The notes under the pieces are model-generated. The model saw only the letters and a list, made by a program, of their open reading frames with translations, was not told where the DNA came from and ran no database searches. Of a DNA stretch of 7,397 bases, positions 1 to 5,983 are shown piece after piece; position 1 is the first letter of the stretch; every line of letters begins with the position of its first letter. Source of the stretch: an uncultured Clostridia bacterium (GTDB taxonomy: Bacteria > Bacillota > Clostridia > TANB77 > CAG-508); assembly GCA_944393755.1 (NCBI GenBank), contig CALYBF010000066.1, forward strand, positions 1-7,397, given 5' to 3'. The translations under genes and the position numbers were made by a program.

Positions 1-2
1 AT

Positions 3-31
3 TTGACATATTAATGTTTTTCATCTATAAT
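3..31 (+). promoter_or_regulatory. Perfect consensus sigma-A promoter for the thioesterase gene
   Basis: The -35 hexamer TTGACA lies at 3-8 and the -10 hexamer TATAAT at 26-31, separated by exactly 17 bases, so both hexamers and the spacing match the vegetative sigma-A consensus without a mismatch. Transcription should begin near 37-39, leaving a leader of under 20 bases that holds little more than the ribosome binding site. This excludes the in-frame ATG at 14 as a start, because it would not be transcribed from here. No operator-like repeat is visible around it, so strong constitutive expression is the simplest inference. Confidence 0.88.
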
Positions 32-55
32 TTTTCTCTGAAAGGACTTGATAAT

Positions 56-478
56 ATGGAAAATATTTTTGAAAGAAAAATAAATTATTATGAAACAGAT
101 AGAATGGGAATCGTACATCACTCAAATTATATTCGTTTTATGGAAGAAGCAAGATGCTATCTATTAGAAAAAGCAGGCATGCCATATTCTGCTTCTGAAG
201 AAAATGGTATTATGATACCTGTACTTGGTGTTAATTGTGAATTTAAACATCACGTAACTTTTGATGATACTATTTTAATAAAATTATTTGTTAAAGAGTT
301 TAATGGTGTAAGACTTACTATGGGCTATACTGCAACTGAAAAAAATAGTGGTGAAGTTGTTTTTACAGGAGAAACTAAACATTGTTTTACAGACACAAAC
401 TTAAAGCCATTAAGACTTCAAAAAGCAAACCCAGATTTTTATGAAAAATTTAACAATTTAAAAGGAAAAAGTCTTTAA
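56..478 (+). CDS. YbgC/FadM-type acyl-CoA thioesterase (hot-dog fold)
   Basis: A 140-residue single-domain hot-dog protein of the 4-hydroxybenzoyl-CoA thioesterase/YbgC/FadM group, expected to hydrolyse acyl-CoA (or acyl carrier protein) thioesters in the cytoplasm. The family signature runs over residues 11-33: YYETD, MGIV, HHSNY and MEEAR, with Asp15 matching the catalytic Asp of the DxDxxG-type motif. The length is normal for the family (130-150). The reading frame extends up to an ATG at 14, but that codon lies between the -35 and -10 hexamers of the promoter. The ATG at 56 has an AAAGGA site at 41-46 with nine bases of spacing and begins exactly where the family homology begins. It is probably monocistronic or weakly linked to the next gene, because another promoter lies at its 3' end. 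The family is certain; the substrate cannot be read from sequence. Confidence 0.9.
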   Translation: MENIFERKINYYETDRMGIVHHSNYIRFMEEARCYLLEKAGMPYSASEENGIMIPVLGVNCEFKHHVTFDDTILIKLFVKEFNGVRLTMGYTATEKNSGEVVFTGETKHCFTDTNLKPLRLQKANPDFYEKFNNLKGKSL

Positions 479-502
479 ATTTACCAAATTTTATGATACA
501 AT
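474..502 (+). promoter_or_regulatory. Probable extended -10 promoter for the zinc-ribbon/tyrS operon
   Basis: TATG at 492-495 followed one base later by TACAAT at 497-502 gives an extended -10 element with one mismatch to TATAAT. A weak -35 (TTTAAA, four of six matches) lies at 474-479 with a 17-base spacer, overlapping the stop codon of the thioesterase gene. Predicted transcription would start near 508-510, giving a leader of about 50 bases. That is far too short for the tRNA-sensing T-box leader that often precedes tyrS in Bacillota. Confidence 0.55.
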
Positions 503-557
503 GTAGTAGATTTAAAAGCAATTTGTCAAAAGATAAGATTTAAGGAGGACTTTTAAA

Positions 558-845
558 ATGGAATTTAACAGATGTAGTAGATGTGGAAGTTTTTATGTAT
601 CAGAAGGAAATGTTTGCCCAAGATGTTCTAAAAAAGATGGAGCTGAATTTATGCAATTTACATCTTATTTAGAAGAAAATGGTTTTGAAAATTCTTTAGA
701 TACAATTTCAAATATAACAGGAATTTCTGTAAGAAACTTAAACCGTTTTGTAGAATACCCTGAATTTAAAACATATAAAAAAGATTTTAAACAAGGGCTT
801 TTACAAAACCAAGACACTGGTTTTAATGGAATTACACTAAATTAG
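558..845 (+). CDS. Small zinc-ribbon protein with possible C-terminal helix-turn-helix
   Basis: A 95-residue protein with no function I can name securely. Residues 6-23 hold two CxxC knuckles (C6-C9 and C20-C23) separated by ten residues, a classical zinc ribbon. Residues about 47-65 (the segment LDTISNITGISVRNLNRF) read like a helix-turn-helix recognition unit, as in MerR- or sigma-type DNA-binding heads. The architecture recalls the short YvyF/TIGR03826-type proteins of flagellar operons, but no flagellar gene is nearby, so this is only a resemblance. The start is well set: AAGGAGG at 542-548 is nine bases from the ATG. Only 19 bases separate its stop from tyrS, so the two are almost certainly co-transcribed. 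A nucleic-acid-binding or regulatory role is inferred, not shown. Confidence 0.75.
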   Translation: MEFNRCSRCGSFYVSEGNVCPRCSKKDGAEFMQFTSYLEENGFENSLDTISNITGISVRNLNRFVEYPEFKTYKKDFKQGLLQNQDTGFNGITLN

Positions 846-864
846 GAAAGGATAGATTTTTTAA

Positions 865-2076
865 ATGGAAAATGTTATTGATATACTAAACAAAAGAAAT
901 TATATAGAACAAATTACTCACCCAGAAGAATTAAAAGAACTTTTAGGAAAAGAAAAAATTTCTTTTTATATTGGTATAGACCCAACAGCAGATAGTTTAC
1001 ACGTTGGGCATTTTGTATCACTTATGGTTGCATCTCATATGCAAAAAGCAGGACATAGACCAATTATTTTAGTTGGTGGTGGTACAGCAACTATTGGTGA
1101 TCCTTCCGGTAAAACAGATATGAGAAAAATGCTTTCTCGTGAAGAAATTGACCATAATGTAGCTTGCATAAAAAAACAAGTTGAAAAATTTGTAAGTTTT
1201 GAAGGTGAAAATGCAGCAATAATAGTAAACAATGCTGACTGGCTTTTAGACTTAAAATTTGTTGATTTTGTAAGAGAAATCGGAAGTTTATTTTCAGTAA
1301 ATAAAATGCTAGCAGCAGAATGTTACAAACAAAGATTAGAAACAGGACTTACATTTTTTGAAATGAGCTATATGCTTATGCAATCATATGACTTTTGGTA
1401 TTTATATAACAAATATGGTTGTAAATTAGAAATGGGTGGAAATGACCAATGGTCAAATATTATAGGTGGAGTTGATTTAATTAGAAAAATTGGAAAAGAC
1501 GATTCTTTTGGTTTAACATTTAGACTTCTTACAACAAAAGAAGGTAAAAAAATGGGTAAAACTGAAAAAGGAGCTTTATGGCTTGACCCTAATAAAACAT
1601 CTCCATATGAATTTTACCAATACTGGAGAAATGTTGAAGATGAAAGTGTAAAAACTGTTATGCAAATGTTAACTTTTCTTCCAGATGAAAAAATAGAAGA
1701 ACTTGCAAGTTATAAAGATGAAAAAATAAATGAAGCTAAAAAAATATTAGCATTTGAAATTACTAAATTAATTCACGGAGAAGAAGAAGCAAAAAAAGCT
1801 GAAGAAGCATCAAATGCATTATTTAGTGGTAAAGGAAGCCTTGATAATATGCCAACTGTTACATTGGATAGCAGAAACATCTCAATCTTAGATGCAATAA
1901 TCAAATGTAACATTGCACCTTCTAAAGGACAAGCAAGAACATTAATTACACAAGGTGGAATTACATTAAATGATGAAAAAATAACAGATACAAGTTATAC
2001 CCTTTCAGAAAAAGACTTTGAAAATGATTATGCAATTCTAAAAAAAGGAAAAAAAGTATTTTATAAATTAGTTTAA
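865..2076 (+). CDS. tyrS: Tyrosyl-tRNA synthetase
   Basis: A class I aminoacyl-tRNA synthetase that attaches tyrosine to tRNA-Tyr using ATP. At 403 residues it is slightly shorter than the roughly 420 of Bacillus TyrS but complete. The Rossmann catalytic domain carries the HIGH-type motif HVGH at 46-49 inside DPTADSLHVGH, tyrosine-pocket residues in MSYMLMQSYDF (167-177), the GGNDQWSNI block at 191-199, and KMGKT at 229-233 in place of KMSKS, a known variant in bacterial TyrS. An S4-type RNA-binding domain closes the protein at about 338-400 (SKGQARTLITQGG). The ribosome binding site AGGAAAGG at 844-851 overlaps the stop of the preceding zinc-ribbon gene, so translation of the two may be linked. 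No T-box leader is visible. The next gene is convergent and is separated by an inverted repeat. Confidence 0.98.
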   Translation: MENVIDILNKRNYIEQITHPEELKELLGKEKISFYIGIDPTADSLHVGHFVSLMVASHMQKAGHRPIILVGGGTATIGDPSGKTDMRKMLSREEIDHNVACIKKQVEKFVSFEGENAAIIVNNADWLLDLKFVDFVREIGSLFSVNKMLAAECYKQRLETGLTFFEMSYMLMQSYDFWYLYNKYGCKLEMGGNDQWSNIIGGVDLIRKIGKDDSFGLTFRLLTTKEGKKMGKTEKGALWLDPNKTSPYEFYQYWRNVEDESVKTVMQMLTFLPDEKIEELASYKDEKINEAKKILAFEITKLIHGEEEAKKAEEASNALFSGKGSLDNMPTVTLDSRNISILDAIIKCNIAPSKGQARTLITQGGITLNDEKITDTSYTLSEKDFENDYAILKKGKKVFYKLV

Positions 2077-2080
2077 AATG

Positions 2081-2162
2081 AGAATTTTTGGGACAGCCAT
2101 TTTTTGTCTCATCTAAAAAATGAGACAAAAAGTGACTGTCCCCTTTTGTCTCAAAAAATTCT
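2081..2162. repeat. REP/MITE-like long inverted repeat; probable terminator of tyrS
   Basis: The arms 2090-2112 and 2120-2142 pair over 23 positions (21 Watson-Crick pairs, one G-U at 2100/2132, one C/A mismatch at 2097/2135) around a seven-base A-rich loop (2113-2119). The arm begins GGGACAG, passes through a T-run and ends GTCTCAT. A further copy of TTTTGTCTCA follows at 2144-2153, and short flanks AGAATTTTT (2081-2089) and AAAAATTCT (2154-2162) are also complementary. The element fills the gap between the convergent tyrS and rseP and contains the rseP stop codon (2151-2153). On the + strand the stem is followed by TTTT, so it can act as an intrinsic terminator for tyrS; on the - strand no T-run follows. 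Its perfection, length and nested GTCTC copies suggest a dispersed repeat rather than a plain terminator, but no second copy is in the window. Confidence 0.8.
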
Positions 2163-3203
2163 TAATATATCATTATAAGTAACAAGTAAGAATATTCCTA
2201 TTAAAATAGCAAAGCCTAAAAGTTGTATATTTATTTCTGTTTCCTGTTTTAAAGGTTTTCTCCTTATTGCCTCTATTATTAAAATTAAAATCTTTCCACC
2301 GTCTAATGCTGGTATTGGTAAAAGGTTTGTAACCCCAAGTGAAAGTGAAATTAAAGCCATCATTTCGAAAAATTCTCTTATACCATTTGTTTTAGCAACT
2401 ACTTCTGAAATACCAACAGGTCCCATCATTTGGTCTATTCCAACATTTCCTGTAAATAATTGTTTTATACTATCAAACATTGAAAACACAAAGTTTTTAG
2501 TTTCTATTAGCCCATTAATACATCTATTCCCCAAATTATCTTCTGCATATTTCATATTGACACCTAAATAATAAGTAGAAATTGTATCTGGTACTAAATT
2601 AACCGTAACTTCAGCATTACCTCTTTTTAAAACAAATTCTATTGTTTGATTTTCAACATTTTGTTCCTTTTTGTTTAAAATTTCTATTGCTTTTTCCCTA
2701 CTACCATCTACATCTTCTCCATTAATTTTAAGTATAATATCATTGTTTTCTATTCCAGCTTTTTCTGCTGGGCTTTCTTTATCAGTAGTTACTATTTTTG
2801 CTTGTTCATCTAGATATATTCCTGTTACTTTTGATTTAACTTCTGTTGGTTTTACTTTTAAATCTATGATTTCACCATTTCTATCTATCTTGACATTTAT
2901 TTCTTCACTATTTACTTTATTCATTTCTTCATCTAAGTCATATTTATTATTTATTTTTTCTCCACTTATTTCTATGATTTTATCTCCTGCTTGAATTCCA
3001 GCAGTTTGTGCTGAAAAACCGTCTACTACACTATCTACTTCATTTGATAAATATGTTCCTGATGTTGATATTAAAATAAAATAAACAATTATTGCAAATA
3101 TAATATTAACAATTGCTCCTGCTGCTACAATTGCTATTCTTTTTGGTATACTTGCTTTTGAGAAGGAACCTTCGTTGTCTGATTGTTCTGCTTCTCCTTC
3201 CAT
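2151..3203 (-). CDS. rseP: RseP site-2 protease, C-terminal part (frameshifted from its N-terminus)
   Basis: This frame holds most of the M50-family intramembrane zinc metalloprotease (RseP/RasP), which cuts transmembrane segments of substrates such as anti-sigma factors after a first cleavage. It contains a membrane segment (fragment residues 21-46), two tandem PDZ domains (about 55-122 and 128-205, each with a typical AGIxxxDxI core), the MGPVGI block at 260-265, the second half of the active site NLLPIPALDGG at 293-303 with zinc ligand Asp301, and a last membrane segment at about 325-345. The zinc-binding HELGH is missing here; it lies in the adjacent frame (3205-3414). The ATG at 3203 is an interior Met of the family sequence (GGFVSMEGE), not a natural start, although it sits two bases past the upstream TAG and re-initiation is conceivable. 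Joined by skipping one base, the protein would be about 420 residues, normal for the family. The stop codon lies in the repeat at 2081-2162. Confidence 0.9.
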   Translation of the reverse strand: MEGEAEQSDNEGSFSKASIPKRIAIVAAGAIVNIIFAIIVYFILISTSGTYLSNEVDSVVDGFSAQTAGIQAGDKIIEISGEKINNKYDLDEEMNKVNSEEINVKIDRNGEIIDLKVKPTEVKSKVTGIYLDEQAKIVTTDKESPAEKAGIENNDIILKINGEDVDGSREKAIEILNKKEQNVENQTIEFVLKRGNAEVTVNLVPDTISTYYLGVNMKYAEDNLGNRCINGLIETKNFVFSMFDSIKQLFTGNVGIDQMMGPVGISEVVAKTNGIREFFEMMALISLSLGVTNLLPIPALDGGKILILIIEAIRRKPLKQETEINIQLLGFAILIGIFLLVTYNDILRIF

Positions 3204-3204
3204 A

Positions 3205-3414
3205 CTAACAAAACCACCGAAGTGGTATTAGTCTTATTGCATATTTAGTTTCTTTTCCTTGTTTTTTAAATATTGTAGGTCCAAATCCTATTGCAAATTC
3301 ATTTACTTTTACTTTGCATAATTTTGCAACTAGGAAATGACCTAATTCGTGTATTAATATTAAAAAACCAAGTAATATTACAATTTTTATAATAGTTATT
3401 ATAATTCCAATCAA
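3205..3414 (-). CDS. rseP: RseP site-2 protease, N-terminal part with the HExxH motif (frameshifted)
   Basis: A 69-residue frame encoding the first membrane helix of RseP with the zinc-binding catalytic motif HELGH at residues 22-26, followed by the conserved AKLCKVKVNEFAIGFGP stretch and YAIRLIPL. The family continues with GGFVSMEGE, which is present in the other frame. Instead, one extra base (within 3219-3222) turns the end into RWFC and a TAG stop at 3207-3205. The start appears to be TTG at 3414. No ATG or GTG exists in this frame upstream before a stop, and GAGGAGG at 3432-3426 precedes it with eleven bases, a long spacing that, with TTG, suggests modest translation. The site overlaps the cdsA stop codon (3433-3431), so the genes are tightly coupled. 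Alone, this fragment would be inactive; with the 2151-3203 frame it makes one gene. Confidence 0.85.
   Translation of the reverse strand: MIGIIITIIKIVILLGFLILIHELGHFLVAKLCKVKVNEFAIGFGPTIFKKQGKETKYAIRLIPLRWFC
3213..3226 (-). other. Frameshift junction in rseP overlapped by a C(TTCG)G tetraloop hairpin
   Basis: On the coding strand the sequence ACCACTTCGGTGGT forms a perfect five-pair stem (3226-3222 with 3217-3213) closed by the very stable cTTCGg tetraloop. The frame change falls exactly here: CCA CTT is read in the N-terminal frame, GGT GGT TTT in the C-terminal frame, and one base between them (C3219 or a neighbour) is surplus. The unshifted reading meets CGG, Trp, Phe, Cys and then TAG. 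CTT followed by a rare codon is the arrangement of known +1 slippage sites, but no stimulatory Shine-Dalgarno-like sequence is seen just upstream. Confidence 0.7.
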
Positions 3415-3430
3415 AAGTTTAAAAACCTCC

Positions 3431-4249
3431 TCAAATTAATGTGAATAATATATATGCAAATGGTGCTATAAATATTAAACTATCTATTCTATCTAACATA
3501 CCACCATGTCCTGGTATTAGATTACTATAATCTTTTATATCTACATATCTTTTTATACTAGATGCTGCAAAATCTCCTATTTGTCCTATTAAACTAAGTA
3601 CAGCACCTATTATTGCTACAAACCAATATTCATAGTTCATATTCCAAAATGTATTTGCTATATAAGTATATATTAGCATTAATATTATTGCACCTATTGT
3701 TCCTGCTATACATCCTTCTATTGATTTTTTAGGGCTTATTTTACTAAATTTATGTTTTCCAAAGTTCTTTCCTATAAAATATGCAAATATATCTGTTCCC
3801 CAAGCTGCAATTATAACATACCAAATTAATATTTTACCATTTTCCATAGAGTCAATTAATGCAACAAACATTATAAAAAATACTATATAAAATATCCCAA
3901 TAAATGTATATGCTATATCTTTAAAAGATGTTTTCATTTCTGTTGCAATTATTTGTGCAAATAATATTAATAAAGCAAGTGGAATTGCTAATATTTGTAA
4001 TATTTCTACTATATTTTCTGGTATTATTCCTAATTTTATTATTGGTACTAATGCTATTATAATACAACTTAAATATCCAAGCCATTTTACTGGTTTTGCT
4101 ATTTTTGATATTGCATTAAAATATTCGTTCATAGCAAGAAGTGCTATGATTGCTAAAGCTACTGATACTATTATATTATTTCCAAATATTAAAATTATTA
4201 ATACTAATGGAAAACCAAGTAAACCTGATGTTATTCTTTTTATATCCAT
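3431..4249 (-). CDS. cdsA: Phosphatidate cytidylyltransferase (CDP-diacylglycerol synthase)
   Basis: An integral membrane enzyme that converts phosphatidic acid and CTP to CDP-diacylglycerol and diphosphate, the entry point to phosphatidylglycerol and other anionic phospholipids. The 272 residues contain about seven to eight hydrophobic helices. The hallmark CDS signature is complete at 230-256: SSIKR, then KD, then PGHGGMLDRID, which supplies the metal- and substrate-binding acidic residues. The upstream conserved parts TDIFAYFIGK (152-161) and SPKKSIEG (172-179) are also present. The ATG at 4249 has a doubled AAGG ribosome binding site (about 4263-4256). The gap to uppS is 21 bases, and the stop overlaps the rseP ribosome binding site, so it is clearly part of the operon. 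dxr, which commonly follows cdsA in other bacteria, is absent. Confidence 0.96.
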   Translation of the reverse strand: MDIKRITSGLLGFPLVLIILIFGNNIIVSVALAIIALLAMNEYFNAISKIAKPVKWLGYLSCIIIALVPIIKLGIIPENIVEILQILAIPLALLILFAQIIATEMKTSFKDIAYTFIGIFYIVFFIMFVALIDSMENGKILIWYVIIAAWGTDIFAYFIGKNFGKHKFSKISPKKSIEGCIAGTIGAIILMLIYTYIANTFWNMNYEYWFVAIIGAVLSLIGQIGDFAASSIKRYVDIKDYSNLIPGHGGMLDRIDSLIFIAPFAYILFTLI

Positions 4250-4270
4250 ATTTTTCCTTCCTTTTCTATA

Positions 4271-4984
4271 TTAATTTGCTCCAAATTTTCTTGTTCTTTT
4301 TTGATATTCTATAATTGCATTATCTAAATCTTCTTCTGTAAAATCTGGCCAGTTTTTATCTACAAATAGAAATTCTGAATATACTACTTGCCAAGGTAAG
4401 AAATTACTAAGACGCAACTCCCCACTTGTTCTAATCAACAAGTCTGGGTCTGGCATACCTGCAGTATACAAATTGTTTGATATTATTTCTTCATTTATAG
4501 TATTTACATCTATTTTACCTTCTTTTACATCTTCAGCTATCTTTTTGACAGCTTTTACTATTTCATCTCTTCCACCATAATTAAGTGCAATATTAAATGT
4601 AACACCTGTATTATCTTTTGTTCTTTCCATACATCTTAAAATAGATTTTTGCATACCAGATGATAGAGCTGTAATATCTCCTAATATTTTTACTCTTATA
4701 TTTTCTGTATCTGCTCTTTTTGAATAATCATCTAAATAATTTTGAAGAAGCATCATTAATGCACTTACTTCTTCTTCTGCTCTTTTCCAGTTTTCTGTTG
4801 AAAATGCATATACTGTAATATATTTAAGTCCTATTTTATTTGCATATCTAACTATCTTTTCTAATGTTTTTGCACCTTCTTTATGTCCATAGCTTGCATT
4901 TTTCCCTTGTTTTCTTGCCCACCTTCTATTTCCATCCATTATTATTGCAATATGTTTAGGCATTGAATTTTTATCAAAGTCCAT
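4271..4984 (-). CDS. uppS: Undecaprenyl-diphosphate synthase (cis-prenyltransferase)
   Basis: Extends farnesyl diphosphate with isopentenyl diphosphates in cis to the C55 carrier lipid used for peptidoglycan and other wall polymers. The 237-residue length is typical. The motifs are intact: HIAIIMDGNRRWA (11-23, catalytic Asp17), YAFSTENWKR (59-68), NIALNYGGRDEI (131-142) and the C-terminal DLLIRTSGELRLSN with FLPWQ (181-199), followed by the YSE glutamate (204). The start ATG at 4984 has AAGGAG at 5000-4995 with ten bases of spacing; an interior Met at residue 8 is the point where family similarity becomes strong but has no comparable site. Its substrate is supplied by the FPP synthase gene directly upstream. 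A shorter-chain cis-prenyltransferase cannot be excluded, but genomic context favours UPP synthase. Confidence 0.96.
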   Translation of the reverse strand: MDFDKNSMPKHIAIIMDGNRRWARKQGKNASYGHKEGAKTLEKIVRYANKIGLKYITVYAFSTENWKRAEEEVSALMMLLQNYLDDYSKRADTENIRVKILGDITALSSGMQKSILRCMERTKDNTGVTFNIALNYGGRDEIVKAVKKIAEDVKEGKIDVNTINEEIISNNLYTAGMPDPDLLIRTSGELRLSNFLPWQVVYSEFLFVDKNWPDFTEEDLDNAIIEYQKRTRKFGAN

Positions 4985-5035
4985 AGTTTAATTTCTCCTT
5001 AAAAACATTATTTATACTTTATAAAACTTTATTTA

Positions 5036-5926
5036 TTACTTATTTCTATTTTCTATATATAAAGCTAAACCTCTTAAAAATTCAGCTTTATTTCCAAAGT
5101 CTTTTAAATTTTCTATTGCTTCTTTTGTTGTTTTATCTAATATTTTCTTAGATTCTTCTAAACCATATTTAGATACATATGTACATTTTTCCAATTGTTT
5201 GTCATTACCAACAGGCTTTCCTAATACTTTTTCGTCTCCTTCTTCTCCTAATATATCATCTTTTATTTGGAAAGCTAAACCTATTTTTTTTGCATATGTT
5301 GTTAATTTTTCCAATTGTTGCTCATTTGCACCACCTAATATTGCTCCCATCCTTACGCACAATTTAAGTAATGCTCCTGTTTTATTTTGATGAATATATT
5401 CTAAACCTTCTTCTGAAATTTTCTTTCCTTCATATTCTGTATCTACATATTCTCCTGCAATCATTCTATCTACTGCGGTAGTAAATTCATTAAATATTTG
5501 TAATTTTCTATTTAATTCTAACTTATTTTCAGTATTTTTTAAATCATCACTAATTACAATATAAGCGTTGTTTAGTAAACCATCTCCTGCAAGTATTGCT
5601 GTTGCTTCATTAAATTTCTTATGGTTTGTTAATTTTCCGTGCCTAAAATCATCATTATCTATTCCTGGTAAATCGTCGTGTATTAATGAAAAGTTATGTA
5701 TCATTTCTATTGCTACACAATACGGAAAACATTTTTTTATATCTTCTTCAAATAATTTATATGTAGCAATCACAAGAATTGGTCTTAATCTCTTTCCGCC
5801 TGCCATTAGACTATATTCCATTGATTCATTTAATACACCTTCTAGGCAATCTTTTTTTCTTAAATATTTTTTTAATTCTTTATTTATAATTTCTTGATAT
5901 TGTTTTAGTTCTTCTTTAAAGTCCAT
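5036..5926 (-). CDS. ispA: Trans-prenyl diphosphate synthase, probable farnesyl diphosphate synthase
   Basis: A 296-residue polyprenyl synthetase-family enzyme that condenses isopentenyl diphosphate with allylic primers. The N-terminal GGKRLRP (43-49) and first Asp-rich motif are clear: D84, D85 and D90 in IHDDLPGIDNDD, with the two-residue insertion typical of bacterial FPP synthases, and Phe79 five residues before D84. An aromatic residue there is known to limit products to C15, which favours FPP. The second Asp-rich motif reads FQIKDDILGEEGD (219-231), with Gly227 where many FPP synthases have the third Asp. AAAGGAG at 5939-5933 is six bases from the ATG. Placement between frr and uppS, 51 bases before uppS, links supply of FPP to its main wall-lipid consumer. 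Geranylgeranyl diphosphate as product is a less likely alternative. Confidence 0.92.
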   Translation of the reverse strand: MDFKEELKQYQEIINKELKKYLRKKDCLEGVLNESMEYSLMAGGKRLRPILVIATYKLFEEDIKKCFPYCVAIEMIHNFSLIHDDLPGIDNDDFRHGKLTNHKKFNEATAILAGDGLLNNAYIVISDDLKNTENKLELNRKLQIFNEFTTAVDRMIAGEYVDTEYEGKKISEEGLEYIHQNKTGALLKLCVRMGAILGGANEQQLEKLTTYAKKIGLAFQIKDDILGEEGDEKVLGKPVGNDKQLEKCTYVSKYGLEESKKILDKTTKEAIENLKDFGNKAEFLRGLALYIENRNK

Positions 5927-5983
5927 AATGTGCTCCTTTAAATATATCTCATATTATATTTTATTAGTCTTTTTTTATATTTA

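Noticed and set aside
14..55. Longer thioesterase beginning at the ATG at 14
   Set aside because: The codon lies between the -35 and -10 hexamers, upstream of any transcript from that promoter. It has no ribosome binding site, and the added residues do not belong to the family.
1035..1232. Minus-strand open frame inside tyrS
   Set aside because: Lies wholly within the catalytic domain of TyrS, with no initiation signal.
2077..2152. CRISPR-like repeat from the repeated GTCTC units
   Set aside because: The copies are nested inverted arms of one hairpin with no spacers of regular length, and no cas gene is near.
2671..2994. Open frame on the + strand opposite rseP
   Set aside because: Low-complexity Ser/Phe/Ile-rich shadow of the PDZ-coding region, with no ribosome binding site and no family motif.
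3201..3203. ATG at 3203 as a natural start of a separate C-terminal protease gene
   Set aside because: This Met lies inside a conserved family stretch (GGFVSMEGE), has only a weak GGTGG-like sequence before it, and the product would lack HExxH. Re-initiation after the TAG remains possible but was not called.
5568..5897. Open frame on the + strand opposite the FPP synthase gene
   Set aside because: Antisense shadow of a strongly conserved coding region, with no promoter or ribosome binding site.
5953..5981. Internal promoter in the frr-ispA gap (TATAAT on the minus strand at 5958-5953)
   Set aside because: The -35 position reads AATATA, with no useful match, and TATAAT-like words are expected by chance in such AT-rich DNA.
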